A program made the position numbers and the translations under genes. Under the pieces are notes generated by a model. That model saw only the letters and a list, made by a program, of their open reading frames with translations. It was not told the origin of the DNA and did not search any database. From NCBI GenBank assembly GCA_038321965.1, contig JBBQFL010000012.1:1-64000 (forward strand): a DNA stretch of 64,000 bases, in the 5' to 3' direction. This document shows positions 43,124 to 51,726 of this stretch, one piece after another (the first letter of the stretch is position 1; each line of letters starts with the position of its first letter). The stretch is from UKL13-2 sp038321965. GTDB taxonomy: Bacteria > Pseudomonadota > Gammaproteobacteria > Burkholderiales > Usitatibacteraceae.

Positions 43124-43809
43124 TCAATGTGCTGATCGTCGAAGACGAGAAGGAGATCCGACGCTTTGTTCACCACGCGTTAGCGTCGGAAGGCATGCAG
43201 GTGTTTGAAGCAGGTACAAGAGAACGCGGGACGATTGAGGCAGGCATGCGCAAGCCCGACCTGGTCATTGTGGATTTGGGCCTGCCCGATGGCGACGGGA
43301 CCGACCTGATCAGGGATCTTCGCACCTGGAGCCAGGTGCCGGTGTTGGTACTGTCTGCGCGCGGCGGCGAAGCGCAAAAAGTCGCCGCGCTGGATGCAGG
43401 TGCCGATGACTATCTCACCAAGCCATTCGGTGTGAGCGAAATGCTCGCGAGAGTACGTGCGCTGCTGCGCCGGTCGTTGCGCAGCGCACAAGACACGCGG
43501 CTGTTGGCGTTGGGCGACGTCGAAGTGGACCTGCTTGGGCGCTCCGTGAAGAAGCGCGGTGAGGCCGTGCATCTAACACCCATCGAATTTCGGCTACTTA
43601 CCTGCCTTGCCGCCAATTCGGGGCGGGTGATGACGTATCGGCAACTGGTATGCGAGATCTGGGGGCCTAGCTACGGTGGACAGTCGCATTACGCGCGTGT
43701 TGTCATGCAGCGCCTAAGGCAGAAACTGGAAGTGGACGCGGCACAGCCGCGCTTCTTGCTGACGGAGATCGGCGTGGGTTACCGTTTGGTACTCGCAGAT
43801 ATTGAATGA
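43120..43809 (+). CDS. kdpE: KdpE-like response regulator
   Basis: A 229-residue OmpR-family regulator. The receiver has VEDEKEIRRFV, phosphoacceptor aspartate in LVIVDLGLPDGDG, VLSARGGEAQKVAALDAGADDYLTKPFG; the KdpE-specific ARGGEAQK-type loop and SARxxE fit. The winged helix (HLTPIEFRLLTCLAANSGRVMTYRQLVCEIWGP, YARVVMQRLRQKLE) is typical of KdpE. It is translationally coupled to the kinase gene. With kdpFABC absent, kup itself is the likely target. Confidence 0.86.
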   Translation: MINVLIVEDEKEIRRFVHHALASEGMQVFEAGTRERGTIEAGMRKPDLVIVDLGLPDGDGTDLIRDLRTWSQVPVLVLSARGGEAQKVAALDAGADDYLTKPFGVSEMLARVRALLRRSLRSAQDTRLLALGDVEVDLLGRSVKKRGEAVHLTPIEFRLLTCLAANSGRVMTYRQLVCEIWGPSYGGQSHYARVVMQRLRQKLEVDAAQPRFLLTEIGVGYRLVLADIE

Positions 43810-43958
43810 TGCATGCACGTCGACTGGACTAAGATAATCTGCAACCAGTGAGACTTCGTGACTACAGTCACAGGTTTTCATAGCGGGTAATGCATTTGCA
43901 CAGATCAAATATTCAATTGCCGGATCAACGGTTGCCGATCTGCCGACAAACTCCCTAT

Positions 43959-44010
43959 CCAGAGCGGTTCGCGGACAGAAAATGTCTGCAAAGCCGCACC
44001 AGCGCGGGAG
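43959..44010. repeat. Dispersed palindromic repeat, copy 6
   Basis: GCGGTTCGCGGACAGAAAATG, then TCTGCAAAGCCGCACCAGCGCGGGAG. It ends 3 bases before the stop codon of the BaeR-like gene and lies downstream of kdpE, between convergent genes. Confidence 0.7.
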
Positions 44011-44012
44011 TT

Positions 44013-44684
44013 TCACCATTCAATTTTGTAGCCGATGCCGTATATCGACTGCAGCCAGTCTTCACTGCCGCCCGCATCGGCGATCTTGCGACGCAGATTC
44101 TTGACATGACTGTCGACGGTGCGGTCGCTGACGATGCGGTGATCAACGTAGAGAATGTCCATCAACTTGTTGCGGGAGAACACCCGACCCGGCTGTGCGG
44201 CAAGGGTGGTGAGCAGGCGAAACTCAACCGGTGTGAGTCCCAGAGATTTTCCGGCATGCGTAGCGGCGAAGCGGTCCGGGTCGAGCAGGATCGGCCCGTT
44301 GCCGCTGGCCAGTGGCCCGATTCGCCGCAGGATCGCTTTGACACGCGCCACCACTTCACGCGGACTGAACGGTTTGCATATGTAGTCGTCCGCACCGAGA
44401 TCGAGACCCAGCAAGCGATCAATTTCCTCGACGCGAGCAGTGAGCATGATGATGGGAACATTGGAAAACACGCGCACTTCGCGGCAAATGCTGAGGCCGT
44501 CTTTGCCCGGCAGCATCAGGTCCAACAGCATCAAATCCGGCGGCACAGCTTGCACGGATTCGACCACGTTGCCGCCGTCGACATGCAGTTCTGTTTCGTA
44601 ACCGGCAGCAGTCAGGTAATCGTACAAGAGAGAGGATAGTTTGGGCTCGTCCTCGACAATCATGATGCGGCACACTTTACTCAT
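44013..44684 (-). CDS. BaeR/CpxR-type response regulator
   Basis: A 223-residue OmpR-family regulator. The receiver motif set is complete: IMIVEDEPKL, LMLLDLMLPGKDGL, IIMLTARVEE, YICKPFSPREV. The DNA-binding domain has LTPVEFRLLTTLAAQPGRVFSRNKLMDILY, DRTVDSHVKNLRRKI and SIYGIGYKIEW, resembling BaeR. The start at MSKVCRIMIV overlaps the kinase stop by 4 bases (ATGA); the frame is open further upstream but only within the kinase gene. It should receive phosphate from the kinase encoded just upstream. Confidence 0.86.
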   Translation of the reverse strand: MSKVCRIMIVEDEPKLSSLLYDYLTAAGYETELHVDGGNVVESVQAVPPDLMLLDLMLPGKDGLSICREVRVFSNVPIIMLTARVEEIDRLLGLDLGADDYICKPFSPREVVARVKAILRRIGPLASGNGPILLDPDRFAATHAGKSLGLTPVEFRLLTTLAAQPGRVFSRNKLMDILYVDHRIVSDRTVDSHVKNLRRKIADAGGSEDWLQSIYGIGYKIEW

Positions 44685-46288
44685 GGCTTGACCATCGCTG
44701 GAAGGCTCACCGTGATCGCGAGTCCGCCAAGTGACGATGCGCCGGCGTCGATTTTGCCGCCGTGCGCCTCCACGATATTGCGGCATATGGCCAGCCCCAG
44801 CCCGGCGCCGCCGGCTGCGCGGCTGCGGGATGTTTCGACGCGGAACAGGCGATCAAACAGTTTTGGCAGTAGATTGGTCGGCACGCCGGGCGGAGAATCT
44901 TCAACGCAGAGTTGCCAATCCTTGCCCTCGCGTGCGGCGCGAATGCGGATCGTGCCCGGCGCATCGGTGTAGCGGCGCGCATTGACCAGCAGGTTGCTGA
45001 GCAGTTGCGATAGCCGCTGTTCGTCTCCATGTACCTTCATGCTGGTTGGTAGCGCCGCAATCACGAGCGTGAGGCCCGCATCGGTCAATGCGCGGCGATG
45101 TTCATCAGCTGCATCCATCACCACGGCAGCGAGATCCATCTCGACGAAGCGATATTCCAGCGCGCCCGAGTCAGAAAGCGCCAACTGGTATAGATCGCCG
45201 ACCAGCGCAGTGAGGCGGTCGCACTCCGATTGCAACGAAGCGAGCGCCTCGGCGCTCACTGGCCGCACCCCGTCCTGCAGTGCCTGGATTTCGCCACGCA
45301 GGATCGACAGCGGCGTGCGCAGTTCATGCGCGATGTCGGCACCCCACTCGCGACGTGCCTGTTGGTTACGTTCGAGCGCATCAGCTAGCCGATTGAAGTC
45401 GTTAGCCAGCGCACCGAATTCATCGCCGCGCTTCACCTCGATGCGCGCCCGATAGTCTCCGGCAGCCAGCCGCTGAGATCCCGCGCTAAGTGCACGGATT
45501 GGGTCAAGCAGCCAGCGGGCCAGCAGCCATGCAAGCAACAATGAGCAGGACAGCACGACCGCCGCGGCGATTAGGGTGTGTCGCGTCTGCGAGCGTGCGA
45601 ACGAGACGTCGGCCTCGCTCTGCAATTCCGGCAGCGGCGCCAGTAGCAGGCGACCGACCGTCTGGCCCCGGCTCTTGACAGCGACTGACGGCGAATCGCG
45701 CGGTACGGCGGGATTGCCGATGACCAGTTGGCCATCAGTGTTCAACAGCAATACGCGTGTCTGGAAATTGAGAGGGTCTACTTTGCGCGTGGGCGGCGGG
45801 CGCAAGTCCGGCGGCTCGCCCCCGCTTGGCGGCCGACGATTATCGCGGATGTCCGGCCGGTCAGCGGGTGGTGTGTCGTTGGGAGGGCGGTTGAATGGAC
45901 GGCGCTCATCGGGTAGCAGGTCCGCCGGTCTTGGCGGGCGGTCATCGCGCCGTGGTTCAAAGCGCTCGCCAGGCGGCGGCCGATCACGAAAGTCGCCGCG
46001 GTTGTCGCGCTCACCTTGCGGGCCGCGCCCGGGCAAGGTTTCTACGCCGTCCAGAAAATTGTTGAAGAGGCGCGCCTGCCGCAACAGAAAATTCCAGTTG
46101 CCGACCTCTTCATAGCGTTTGCCAAGTCGCGCCGAAGCCTGCTCCAGCCGCTCCAGTCCGATCCGGTTGACGTAGTCGAGGAAGTCGCGTTGAAAGGCGC
46201 GCTGCTGCAGCAGATACAGCGAGAGCAGCGTCGCGACGCTCAACACCGCGAAGGCGAGAAACAGTTTTTGCCAGAGGCGATTGAGCAT
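44681..46288 (-). CDS. BaeS-like sensor kinase with Pro/Arg-rich periplasmic domain
   Basis: A 535-residue inner-membrane kinase. Membrane segments at about 8-28 and 236-258 flank a 200-residue periplasmic domain. That domain contains an extreme low-complexity stretch (about 85-170) of Pro, Arg, Asp and Gly (RDRPPPGERFEPRRDDRPPRP-like repeats), unusual for a sensor. Then come HAMP (LLARWLLDPIRALSAGSQRL), HisKA (WGADIAHELRTPLSILRGEI) and HATPase (LLSNLLVNARRYT, DSPPGVPTNLL, GAGLGLAICRNIV). First gene of the pair, divergent from a Spy-like gene, as expected for an envelope-stress system. Confidence 0.84.
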   Translation of the reverse strand: MLNRLWQKLFLAFAVLSVATLLSLYLLQQRAFQRDFLDYVNRIGLERLEQASARLGKRYEEVGNWNFLLRQARLFNNFLDGVETLPGRGPQGERDNRGDFRDRPPPGERFEPRRDDRPPRPADLLPDERRPFNRPPNDTPPADRPDIRDNRRPPSGGEPPDLRPPPTRKVDPLNFQTRVLLLNTDGQLVIGNPAVPRDSPSVAVKSRGQTVGRLLLAPLPELQSEADVSFARSQTRHTLIAAAVVLSCSLLLAWLLARWLLDPIRALSAGSQRLAAGDYRARIEVKRGDEFGALANDFNRLADALERNQQARREWGADIAHELRTPLSILRGEIQALQDGVRPVSAEALASLQSECDRLTALVGDLYQLALSDSGALEYRFVEMDLAAVVMDAADEHRRALTDAGLTLVIAALPTSMKVHGDEQRLSQLLSNLLVNARRYTDAPGTIRIRAAREGKDWQLCVEDSPPGVPTNLLPKLFDRLFRVETSRSRAAGGAGLGLAICRNIVEAHGGKIDAGASSLGGLAITVSLPAMVKP

Positions 46289-46460
46289 TGACCTTGTAAA
46301 CGCAGTATCGAAGTGTGAGAAACGTCACAGTAACGCATTTGCATGAAGATGCCATCCCCACTGGCTGAACTCCGCATTTTCTCCACAATTTCTCCTCGTT
46401 GCCTGCGCATTCGCCGGCCACCATGTGGTCATGAAAATGCGTTCACACCGGGAGAAACAA
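46289..46460. promoter_or_regulatory. Divergent control region between kinase and Spy-like genes
   Basis: 172 bases separate the two divergent starts. It must hold both promoters and any operator for the BaeR-like regulator. GAAACGTCACAGTAACGC at about 46318-46335 is a possible half-site region, but I see no clear tandem repeat. Confidence 0.35.
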
Positions 46461-46895
46461 ATGCTACGGAAAATTGTACTTGAGAGCTTGGTCGTATTGG
46501 CGCTCATCACGTTTGTTGGTGGACTCTACCTGTTCAGCATCACCACGGTTGGCGCACAAACCATCGGTACACGCGGCAACAGTAATGCACCGCCGCGTCC
46601 GCTGCCCATCGACGAATTGCTAGCCGCATTGCAACTGACGCCACAACAGGTCGCAACGGTGCAGAACACCATCGACAGCGAGCGCGTTGCGATGCGCGCG
46701 CTGGACGAAGCGCTACGTCCACAGCGTGCTGCCATTCATGAAGCTACTCGCAAGAAGCTCGCTGTGGCGCTTACATCGGCGCAAATGCAGCGCTTTGATG
46801 ATTGGCGCAGCGCCAATCGCCCCCCGCGCCCGGGAGATGTCCGGGAGCGGCAATCCGAAGCACCAATGAACAACCGTCGCAATCAAACCCAATAG
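46461..46895 (+). CDS. Spy/CpxP-like LTxxQ-motif periplasmic protein
   Basis: A 144-residue protein with an N-terminal membrane segment or signal (about 5-33; ending TVGAQT) and a helical domain containing two LTxxQ motifs: LTPQQVATVQNTIDSER near residue 60 and LTSAQMQRFDDW near residue 110. These mark the Spy/CpxP family of periplasmic chaperones or stress sensors. GGAG lies about 8 bases before the chosen ATG. The C-terminus (RPPRPGDVRERQ) is Pro/Arg-rich, echoing the composition of the divergently encoded sensor's periplasmic insert. Twelve bases separate it from the di-haem gene. Confidence 0.75.
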   Translation: MLRKIVLESLVVLALITFVGGLYLFSITTVGAQTIGTRGNSNAPPRPLPIDELLAALQLTPQQVATVQNTIDSERVAMRALDEALRPQRAAIHEATRKKLAVALTSAQMQRFDDWRSANRPPRPGDVRERQSEAPMNNRRNQTQ

Positions 46896-46907
46896 AGGAG
46901 ATGAACC

Positions 46908-48173
46908 ATGAAGAAATTCTCGCCTGACCGAAAAATGGTGACCACCGCTGTCGCGGCCATTTGCTGCGTGCTCTCGGCCGCGTCAGCAATCGCACAATTC
47001 GCGCCGCCTGGACCACCACCCGGCCCGTCGCGGCCCCCGGCGGCGGTCCCGACGCCTCCACCGCTCCCAGCAAATTTGCAGGGCTTTGGTGGCTCACTTG
47101 AGGGGCTCACCCGTGAGCAGGTCAATGCATTCAATCAGGGACACATCGAATTCACCAATGTGGAAACGCCAGCGAGCGGGCTGGGCCCGATATTCAACGG
47201 CCGCTCCTGCGCTGAATGTCATTCGGCACCAGCACTCGGCGGCGGCAGCAATACGCGTGTGACGCGATTTGGCCGTAGCGTTGATGGCGTATTTGATGCG
47301 ATGGAATCGCAAGGCGGCTCTTTGTTGCAGCGTTTTGCGATCAACCCTGCAGTGCAGGAGGTGATTCCCCATGAAGCTAACGTCATCGCGCAACGCTTGT
47401 CGACACCGTTGTTTGGCCTGGGACTGATTGAGGCGATTCCGGATGGTGCGATTGTGCAGAACATGCTCGTTCCGAAACCGGATGGGGTGCGCGGGAAAGT
47501 TGCCGAGGTTACCGATGTGGTGAGTGGGCAGAAGCGCGTCGGCCGCTTCGGCTGGAAAGCACAGCAGGCGACACTGCTGGCCTTCGCGGCTGACGCCTAC
47601 AACAATGAAATGGGCATCACCAATCGATTCTTCCCCAATGAGAACGCGCCAAACGGCAATGAAGCGCTGCTGGCCAGATTCAAGCGCACCACCGACCCCG
47701 AAGACACTATCGATGCAGTCACTGGCAAGAGCGATATCGACATGGTCGCCGATTTCATGCGGTTGCTGGCGCCGCCAACGCGCCTTGCCGCGACCCCGCA
47801 ATCGGCGGTAGGCGAATCACTGTTCGGTCAGGCTGGTTGCACGGTCTGCCATACCCCCACGTTGCGCACCGGGCCAAATCCAATTGCGGCGCTGGATCGC
47901 AAAGCGGTGAACCTGTTTTCTGATCTGCTATTGCACGACATGGGCTCGCTGAATGACGGCATTGCGCAAGCGGGTGCTGGTACGCATGAAATGAAAACAC
48001 CGCCGCTCTGGGGGCTGCGCGCTCGCGGGCCATACCTGCATGACGGCCGTGCAACCACGCTGGACGCCGCCATTCGGGCGCACGACGGCGAAGGTGCCGC
48101 GGCTCGTGACCGTTACATCAGCATGACACCGCAACTGAAGCGCAATCTGCAGGATTTCTTGAATACACTTTGA
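46908..48173 (+). CDS. DUF1111 di-haem oxidoreductase
   Basis: A 421-residue exported c-type cytochrome. A signal peptide ends near residue 30 (AASAIAQF), followed by a Pro-rich spacer (PPGPPPGPSRPPAAVPTPPP). Two haem sites are visible: CAECH at 101-105 and CTVCH near residue 308 (GCTVCHTPTL). GLGPIFNGRSCAECHSAPALGG, LFGLGLIEAIPD, RFGWKAQQATLLAFAADAYNNEMGITN and TPPLWGLRARGPYLHDGRATTLDAAI match the DUF1111 (thiol-oxidoreductase-like) family. It is co-transcribed with the Spy-like gene (12-base gap), which suggests a periplasmic redox stress response. Confidence 0.86.
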   Translation: MKKFSPDRKMVTTAVAAICCVLSAASAIAQFAPPGPPPGPSRPPAAVPTPPPLPANLQGFGGSLEGLTREQVNAFNQGHIEFTNVETPASGLGPIFNGRSCAECHSAPALGGGSNTRVTRFGRSVDGVFDAMESQGGSLLQRFAINPAVQEVIPHEANVIAQRLSTPLFGLGLIEAIPDGAIVQNMLVPKPDGVRGKVAEVTDVVSGQKRVGRFGWKAQQATLLAFAADAYNNEMGITNRFFPNENAPNGNEALLARFKRTTDPEDTIDAVTGKSDIDMVADFMRLLAPPTRLAATPQSAVGESLFGQAGCTVCHTPTLRTGPNPIAALDRKAVNLFSDLLLHDMGSLNDGIAQAGAGTHEMKTPPLWGLRARGPYLHDGRATTLDAAIRAHDGEGAAARDRYISMTPQLKRNLQDFLNTL

Positions 48174-48220
48174 GTGGGTAAATTGCCGGTTGGCTGACAA
48201 AAGGCAACCACGGACTTCAA

Positions 48221-48280
48221 CACAAGCACTGGTGCGGCGTTCTGGGCAATAGTTGCCCGAACGCCGCACCAGTGCTTGTG
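48221..48280. repeat. Dispersed palindromic repeat, copy 7 (near-perfect hairpin)
   Basis: A 22-bp perfect outer stem (CACAAGCACTGGTGCGGCGT plus TC and its inverse), one unpaired T, then a 6-bp inner stem GGGCAA/TTGCCC around TAG. This is the cleanest member of the family and shows that the unit is a palindrome. It lies between the DUF1111 and typA genes. It lacks a T run, so it is not a standard terminator. Confidence 0.9.
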
Positions 48281-48419
48281 TTTGGCCGTTTTGATCACGC
48301 TAAGAAGCAAATTGCCAAGGAGGATTACGAGGCAAGAGTCCAAAAATCCGACGCCTGTAATGGGCGGCATGGTAAACTTACGGGTTAGCCAAACTCTTAC
48401 CTTATCCTGAAAGTTTTTC

Positions 48420-50234
48420 ATGCCTCGCGCCTTACGCAACATCGCCATCATTGCTCACGTTGACCACGGTAAAACCACACTGGTCGACAAACTCCTGCAC
48501 CAGGCCGGCTCGTTCGCCGCCCACCAGCACATCGCAGAGCGGGTGATGGACTCCAACGATCTTGAAAAAGAGCGCGGCATTACCATTTTGGCCAAGAACA
48601 CCGCCATCGACTACGAAGGCGTGCATATCAATATCGTCGACACCCCCGGTCACGCTGATTTTGGTGGTGAAGTTGAGCGCGTGCTGTCGATGGTCGATAG
48701 CGTTTTACTGCTGGTGGATGCCGTCGAAGGCCCAATGCCGCAGACACGCTTTGTGACCAAGAAGGCATTGGCGCTGGGATTGCGTCCCATCGTCGTTGTG
48801 AATAAGATCGATCGTGAAGGTGCGCGTCCGGATTGGGTGATCAACCACACGTTTGAATTGATGGACAAACTCGGTGCGACCGAAGCACAGCTTGATTTCC
48901 CGATTGTCTACGCCTCGGCCCTCAACGGCTGGGCAACAATGGACTGGAAACAGCCCACGACCGATATGCGTCCATTGCTGGACACCATCCTGAAAAACGT
49001 GCCGGCTCCCGACTGCGATAGCGAAGGCTCTCTGCAACTGCAGATTTCGGCGCTCGACTATTCGAGTTATGTCGGTCGGATTGGCATTGGTCGTATCCGC
49101 CGCGGCAAGATCAAGGCTGCATCTGAGGTGATGCTGCTCTCCGGTGACAAGCCACCGAAGCGCGTACGCGTCAATCAGGTGCAGAGCTTTCAGGGCTTGA
49201 ACAAAGTGCCGATGGAGTTTGCCGAAGCCGGTGAAATCGTTCTGATCAATGGAATAGACGATCTGTCGATCGGATGCACTATCGCCAGCACGGAAAATCC
49301 CGAAGCGTTGCCATTGCTGGGTGTGGATGAGCCGACCTTGACGATGAATTTTCAGGTAAACACCTCGCCGTTTGCCGGTCAGGAAGGTAAGTTCGTGACC
49401 TCACGGCAGATTCGCGAGCGTCTGGATAAAGAGTTGCTGGTCAACGTCGCCCTGCGCGTTGAAGAAACGGAAGACACAGACGTATTCCTCGTCTCTGGCC
49501 GCGGCGAGTTGCACTTAACGATCCTGCTCGAAAACATGCGCCGCGAGGGCTACGAGCTGGCAGTGGGCAAACCACGTGTGGTGATGAAGGAAATTAACGG
49601 CGAGCAATGTGAGCCGTATGAAATGCTCACCGTCGACGTCGAAGACACCAACCAAGGGGTGGTAATGGAAGCGCTGGGCGCGCGCCGCGCCGACATGCTC
49701 GACATGGTGCCGGATGGGCGTGGTCGGGTTCGACTTGATTACCGCATTCCCGCGCGTGGCCTCATCGGCTTCCAGACCGACTTCATGAACATGACGCGCG
49801 GTACCGGCATCAAGAGCCATGTATTCGATGAGTATGCGCCGGTTCGCGGCGATCTGCCGTCGCGCCGCAATGGCGTGCTGATTTCCGGTGAACAGGGCGA
49901 GGCCGTTGCCTACGCACTGTGGAAGCTGCAGGATCGTGGCCGCATGTTTGTGTCGCCAGGTGAGCGCCTGTACAACGGCATGGTGATCGGTATTCACAGC
50001 CGCGACAACGATCTGGTCGTCAATCCGATCAAGGGCAAGCAGCTCACCAACGTTCGTTCCTCCGGTACCGACGAAGCCGTCGCGCTGGTTCCGCCGATTC
50101 AGTTGTCGCTGGAAAGCGCGATCGAATTTATCGATGACGATGAATTGGTCGAAATTACGCCGAAGAATGTGCGTATTCGCAAGCGTTTCCTGCTGGAGCA
50201 CGAGCGCAAGAAGGCTAGTCGCGAGGCAGCGTAG
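48420..50234 (+). CDS. typA: Ribosome-associated GTPase TypA/BipA
   Basis: A 604-residue translational GTPase. G1 is AHVDHGKTTLVDKLL (residues 12-26), G2 RGITI, G3 DTPGHADFGGEV, G4 NKIDREGARP. The BipA-specific C-terminal region has GLIGFQTDFMNMTRGTG and the ending RKRFLLEHERKKASR. It binds ribosomes and helps assembly and adaptation to cold or stress. The ATG has no strong ribosome site, but the N-terminus MPRALRNIAIIAHVDHG matches the family. Single gene with a palindromic repeat on each side. Confidence 0.95.
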   Translation: MPRALRNIAIIAHVDHGKTTLVDKLLHQAGSFAAHQHIAERVMDSNDLEKERGITILAKNTAIDYEGVHINIVDTPGHADFGGEVERVLSMVDSVLLLVDAVEGPMPQTRFVTKKALALGLRPIVVVNKIDREGARPDWVINHTFELMDKLGATEAQLDFPIVYASALNGWATMDWKQPTTDMRPLLDTILKNVPAPDCDSEGSLQLQISALDYSSYVGRIGIGRIRRGKIKAASEVMLLSGDKPPKRVRVNQVQSFQGLNKVPMEFAEAGEIVLINGIDDLSIGCTIASTENPEALPLLGVDEPTLTMNFQVNTSPFAGQEGKFVTSRQIRERLDKELLVNVALRVEETEDTDVFLVSGRGELHLTILLENMRREGYELAVGKPRVVMKEINGEQCEPYEMLTVDVEDTNQGVVMEALGARRADMLDMVPDGRGRVRLDYRIPARGLIGFQTDFMNMTRGTGIKSHVFDEYAPVRGDLPSRRNGVLISGEQGEAVAYALWKLQDRGRMFVSPGERLYNGMVIGIHSRDNDLVVNPIKGKQLTNVRSSGTDEAVALVPPIQLSLESAIEFIDDDELVEITPKNVRIRKRFLLEHERKKASREAA

Positions 50235-50250
50235 TCTTGCAAAAAATGAC

Positions 50251-50304
50251 ATCTGGCGCGGCGTTTCAGGCATAAATGCTTCAAACACCGCGCCAATGCT
50301 AGAG
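50251..50304. repeat. Dispersed palindromic repeat, copy 8
   Basis: TGGCGCGGCGTTTCAGGCA, the centre TAAATGC, then TTCAAACACCGCGCCAATGC and TAGAGG. Its arms pair over about 20 bases with few mismatches. It lies between typA and rmuC. Confidence 0.82.
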
Positions 50305-50317
50305 GTATGAATCACTG

Positions 50318-51697
50318 ATGGATGTGCAAACGCTGGTCGTACTGCTGTTGTTTGTTGTTGCCGTTCTGGCAGCTGCTGTCATTTGGTTGGCAATAACGCT
50401 CAAACGAAACGATCCGCGTGCGGCAGATGCCGCGCAGGAAGCACGGCACCGCGCCATGCTGACCGATTTGGCCGACGGCCTCGCCAAGCAGGGCGAACGC
50501 ATTTCCAGCAGCCAGAATGACGCCACCGAGCGTCTGCGCCAGTCGCTGTCAACGCTGCAGCTTGAGCAATCGAAAAACCTCGCCGGTAATCGCGAAGAGT
50601 TGATCAAACAGCTCGCGCACCTGAACCTCGAATTGCAGCAGCGTCAGGATGCGCTCAAAGCTGCCATGCTCGGCGGCACACTGGCCAAATTGAGCGAGCA
50701 GGGCCTGGCGCAGCAGCAATCTATCGAAGCCACCATGCGTCTGGTGACTGGCCAGATTACGGCGACGATCGACGGACTCACCAAATCCACCGATGCGCGC
50801 TTGTCCGAAATCGGCGGCAAGGTCAATGAGCGCCTTGATGAAGGTTTCAAGAAAACCAACGAGACCTTCGTAAGCGTGATGTCGCGACTTGCCACCATCG
50901 ATGAAGCGCAAAAAAAATTGGACGGCCTGACCACCAACGTCGTGAGTCTCCAGCAGTTGCTGGGTGACAAGCGCTCTCGCGGAGCCTTCGGCGAGGTGCA
51001 ATTAGAGACCATCATTCGTAACGTGCTGCCCGAGTCTTCGTTCGAGTTTCAGTACAGCTTTGCCTATGCCGGGCACGATGTGCGCGCCGACTGCGTGCTG
51101 AAACTACCCGAGCCGGTGGGATTGATTGCGGTGGATTCGAAATTCCCGCTGGAAAACTATGAGCGCATGATTTCCGACGGCCCCGATCGTACGTCGCCGG
51201 CGCTGTTCAAGCTTGACGTCAAGAAACACGTTGAAGCAATCTCCTCCAAGTACATCATCCCCAACGTTACATCGGAAGGCGCGGTGATGTTTATTCCGGC
51301 CGAAGCAGTATTTGCCGAGATCCACGCGCACCATCGCGACCTGGTGGAATACGCGCAGACGCGCCGCGTCTGGATCGTTTCACCGACCACCATGATGGCG
51401 GTGCTCAATACGGTGCGTGCGGTGCTGAAGGACGTGGAAACGCGCAAGCAGATTCACATTATCAAGGACGAACTCGGCAAACTAGGCAAGGAGTTTTCCC
51501 GCTTCGATGAGCGCATGAAGAAACTTGCGGACCATATCCGCCAGGCAAACGAGGACGTGAAAGACGTTGCCGTCACCAGCAAGAAAATTAGCGATCGGTT
51601 TGCCTCGATTGAAAAGGTCGAACTTGACCATCCAAAACTCACTGACGACGCGTCCAAGCCGAACCTCACACTGGTCAAATCCGATCCCGACACCTGA
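50318..51697 (+). CDS. rmuC: RmuC-type DNA recombination protein
   Basis: A 459-residue protein with an N-terminal membrane anchor (about 5-25), a long coiled-coil region (about 35-200; ERLRQSLSTLQLEQSK, RDALKAAMLGGTLAKLSEQ-like) and a C-terminal RmuC nuclease-like domain (about 215-420). Diagnostic motifs: LLGDKRSRGAFGEVQLETIIRN, VDSKFPLENYERM, YIIPNVTSEGAVMFIPAEAVFAEIHA. It limits inversion at short inverted repeats, which is notable in a genome with many palindromic repeats. The ATG lies 14 bases after a repeat copy. Confidence 0.9.
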   Translation: MDVQTLVVLLLFVVAVLAAAVIWLAITLKRNDPRAADAAQEARHRAMLTDLADGLAKQGERISSSQNDATERLRQSLSTLQLEQSKNLAGNREELIKQLAHLNLELQQRQDALKAAMLGGTLAKLSEQGLAQQQSIEATMRLVTGQITATIDGLTKSTDARLSEIGGKVNERLDEGFKKTNETFVSVMSRLATIDEAQKKLDGLTTNVVSLQQLLGDKRSRGAFGEVQLETIIRNVLPESSFEFQYSFAYAGHDVRADCVLKLPEPVGLIAVDSKFPLENYERMISDGPDRTSPALFKLDVKKHVEAISSKYIIPNVTSEGAVMFIPAEAVFAEIHAHHRDLVEYAQTRRVWIVSPTTMMAVLNTVRAVLKDVETRKQIHIIKDELGKLGKEFSRFDERMKKLADHIRQANEDVKDVAVTSKKISDRFASIEKVELDHPKLTDDASKPNLTLVKSDPDT

Positions 51698-51726
51698 TTT
51701 CAACCGCACGCAATTAAACCATCGCC

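Noticed and set aside
49515..50315. 266-codon minus-strand frame
   Set aside because: Antisense to the well-conserved typA C-terminus; no motif.
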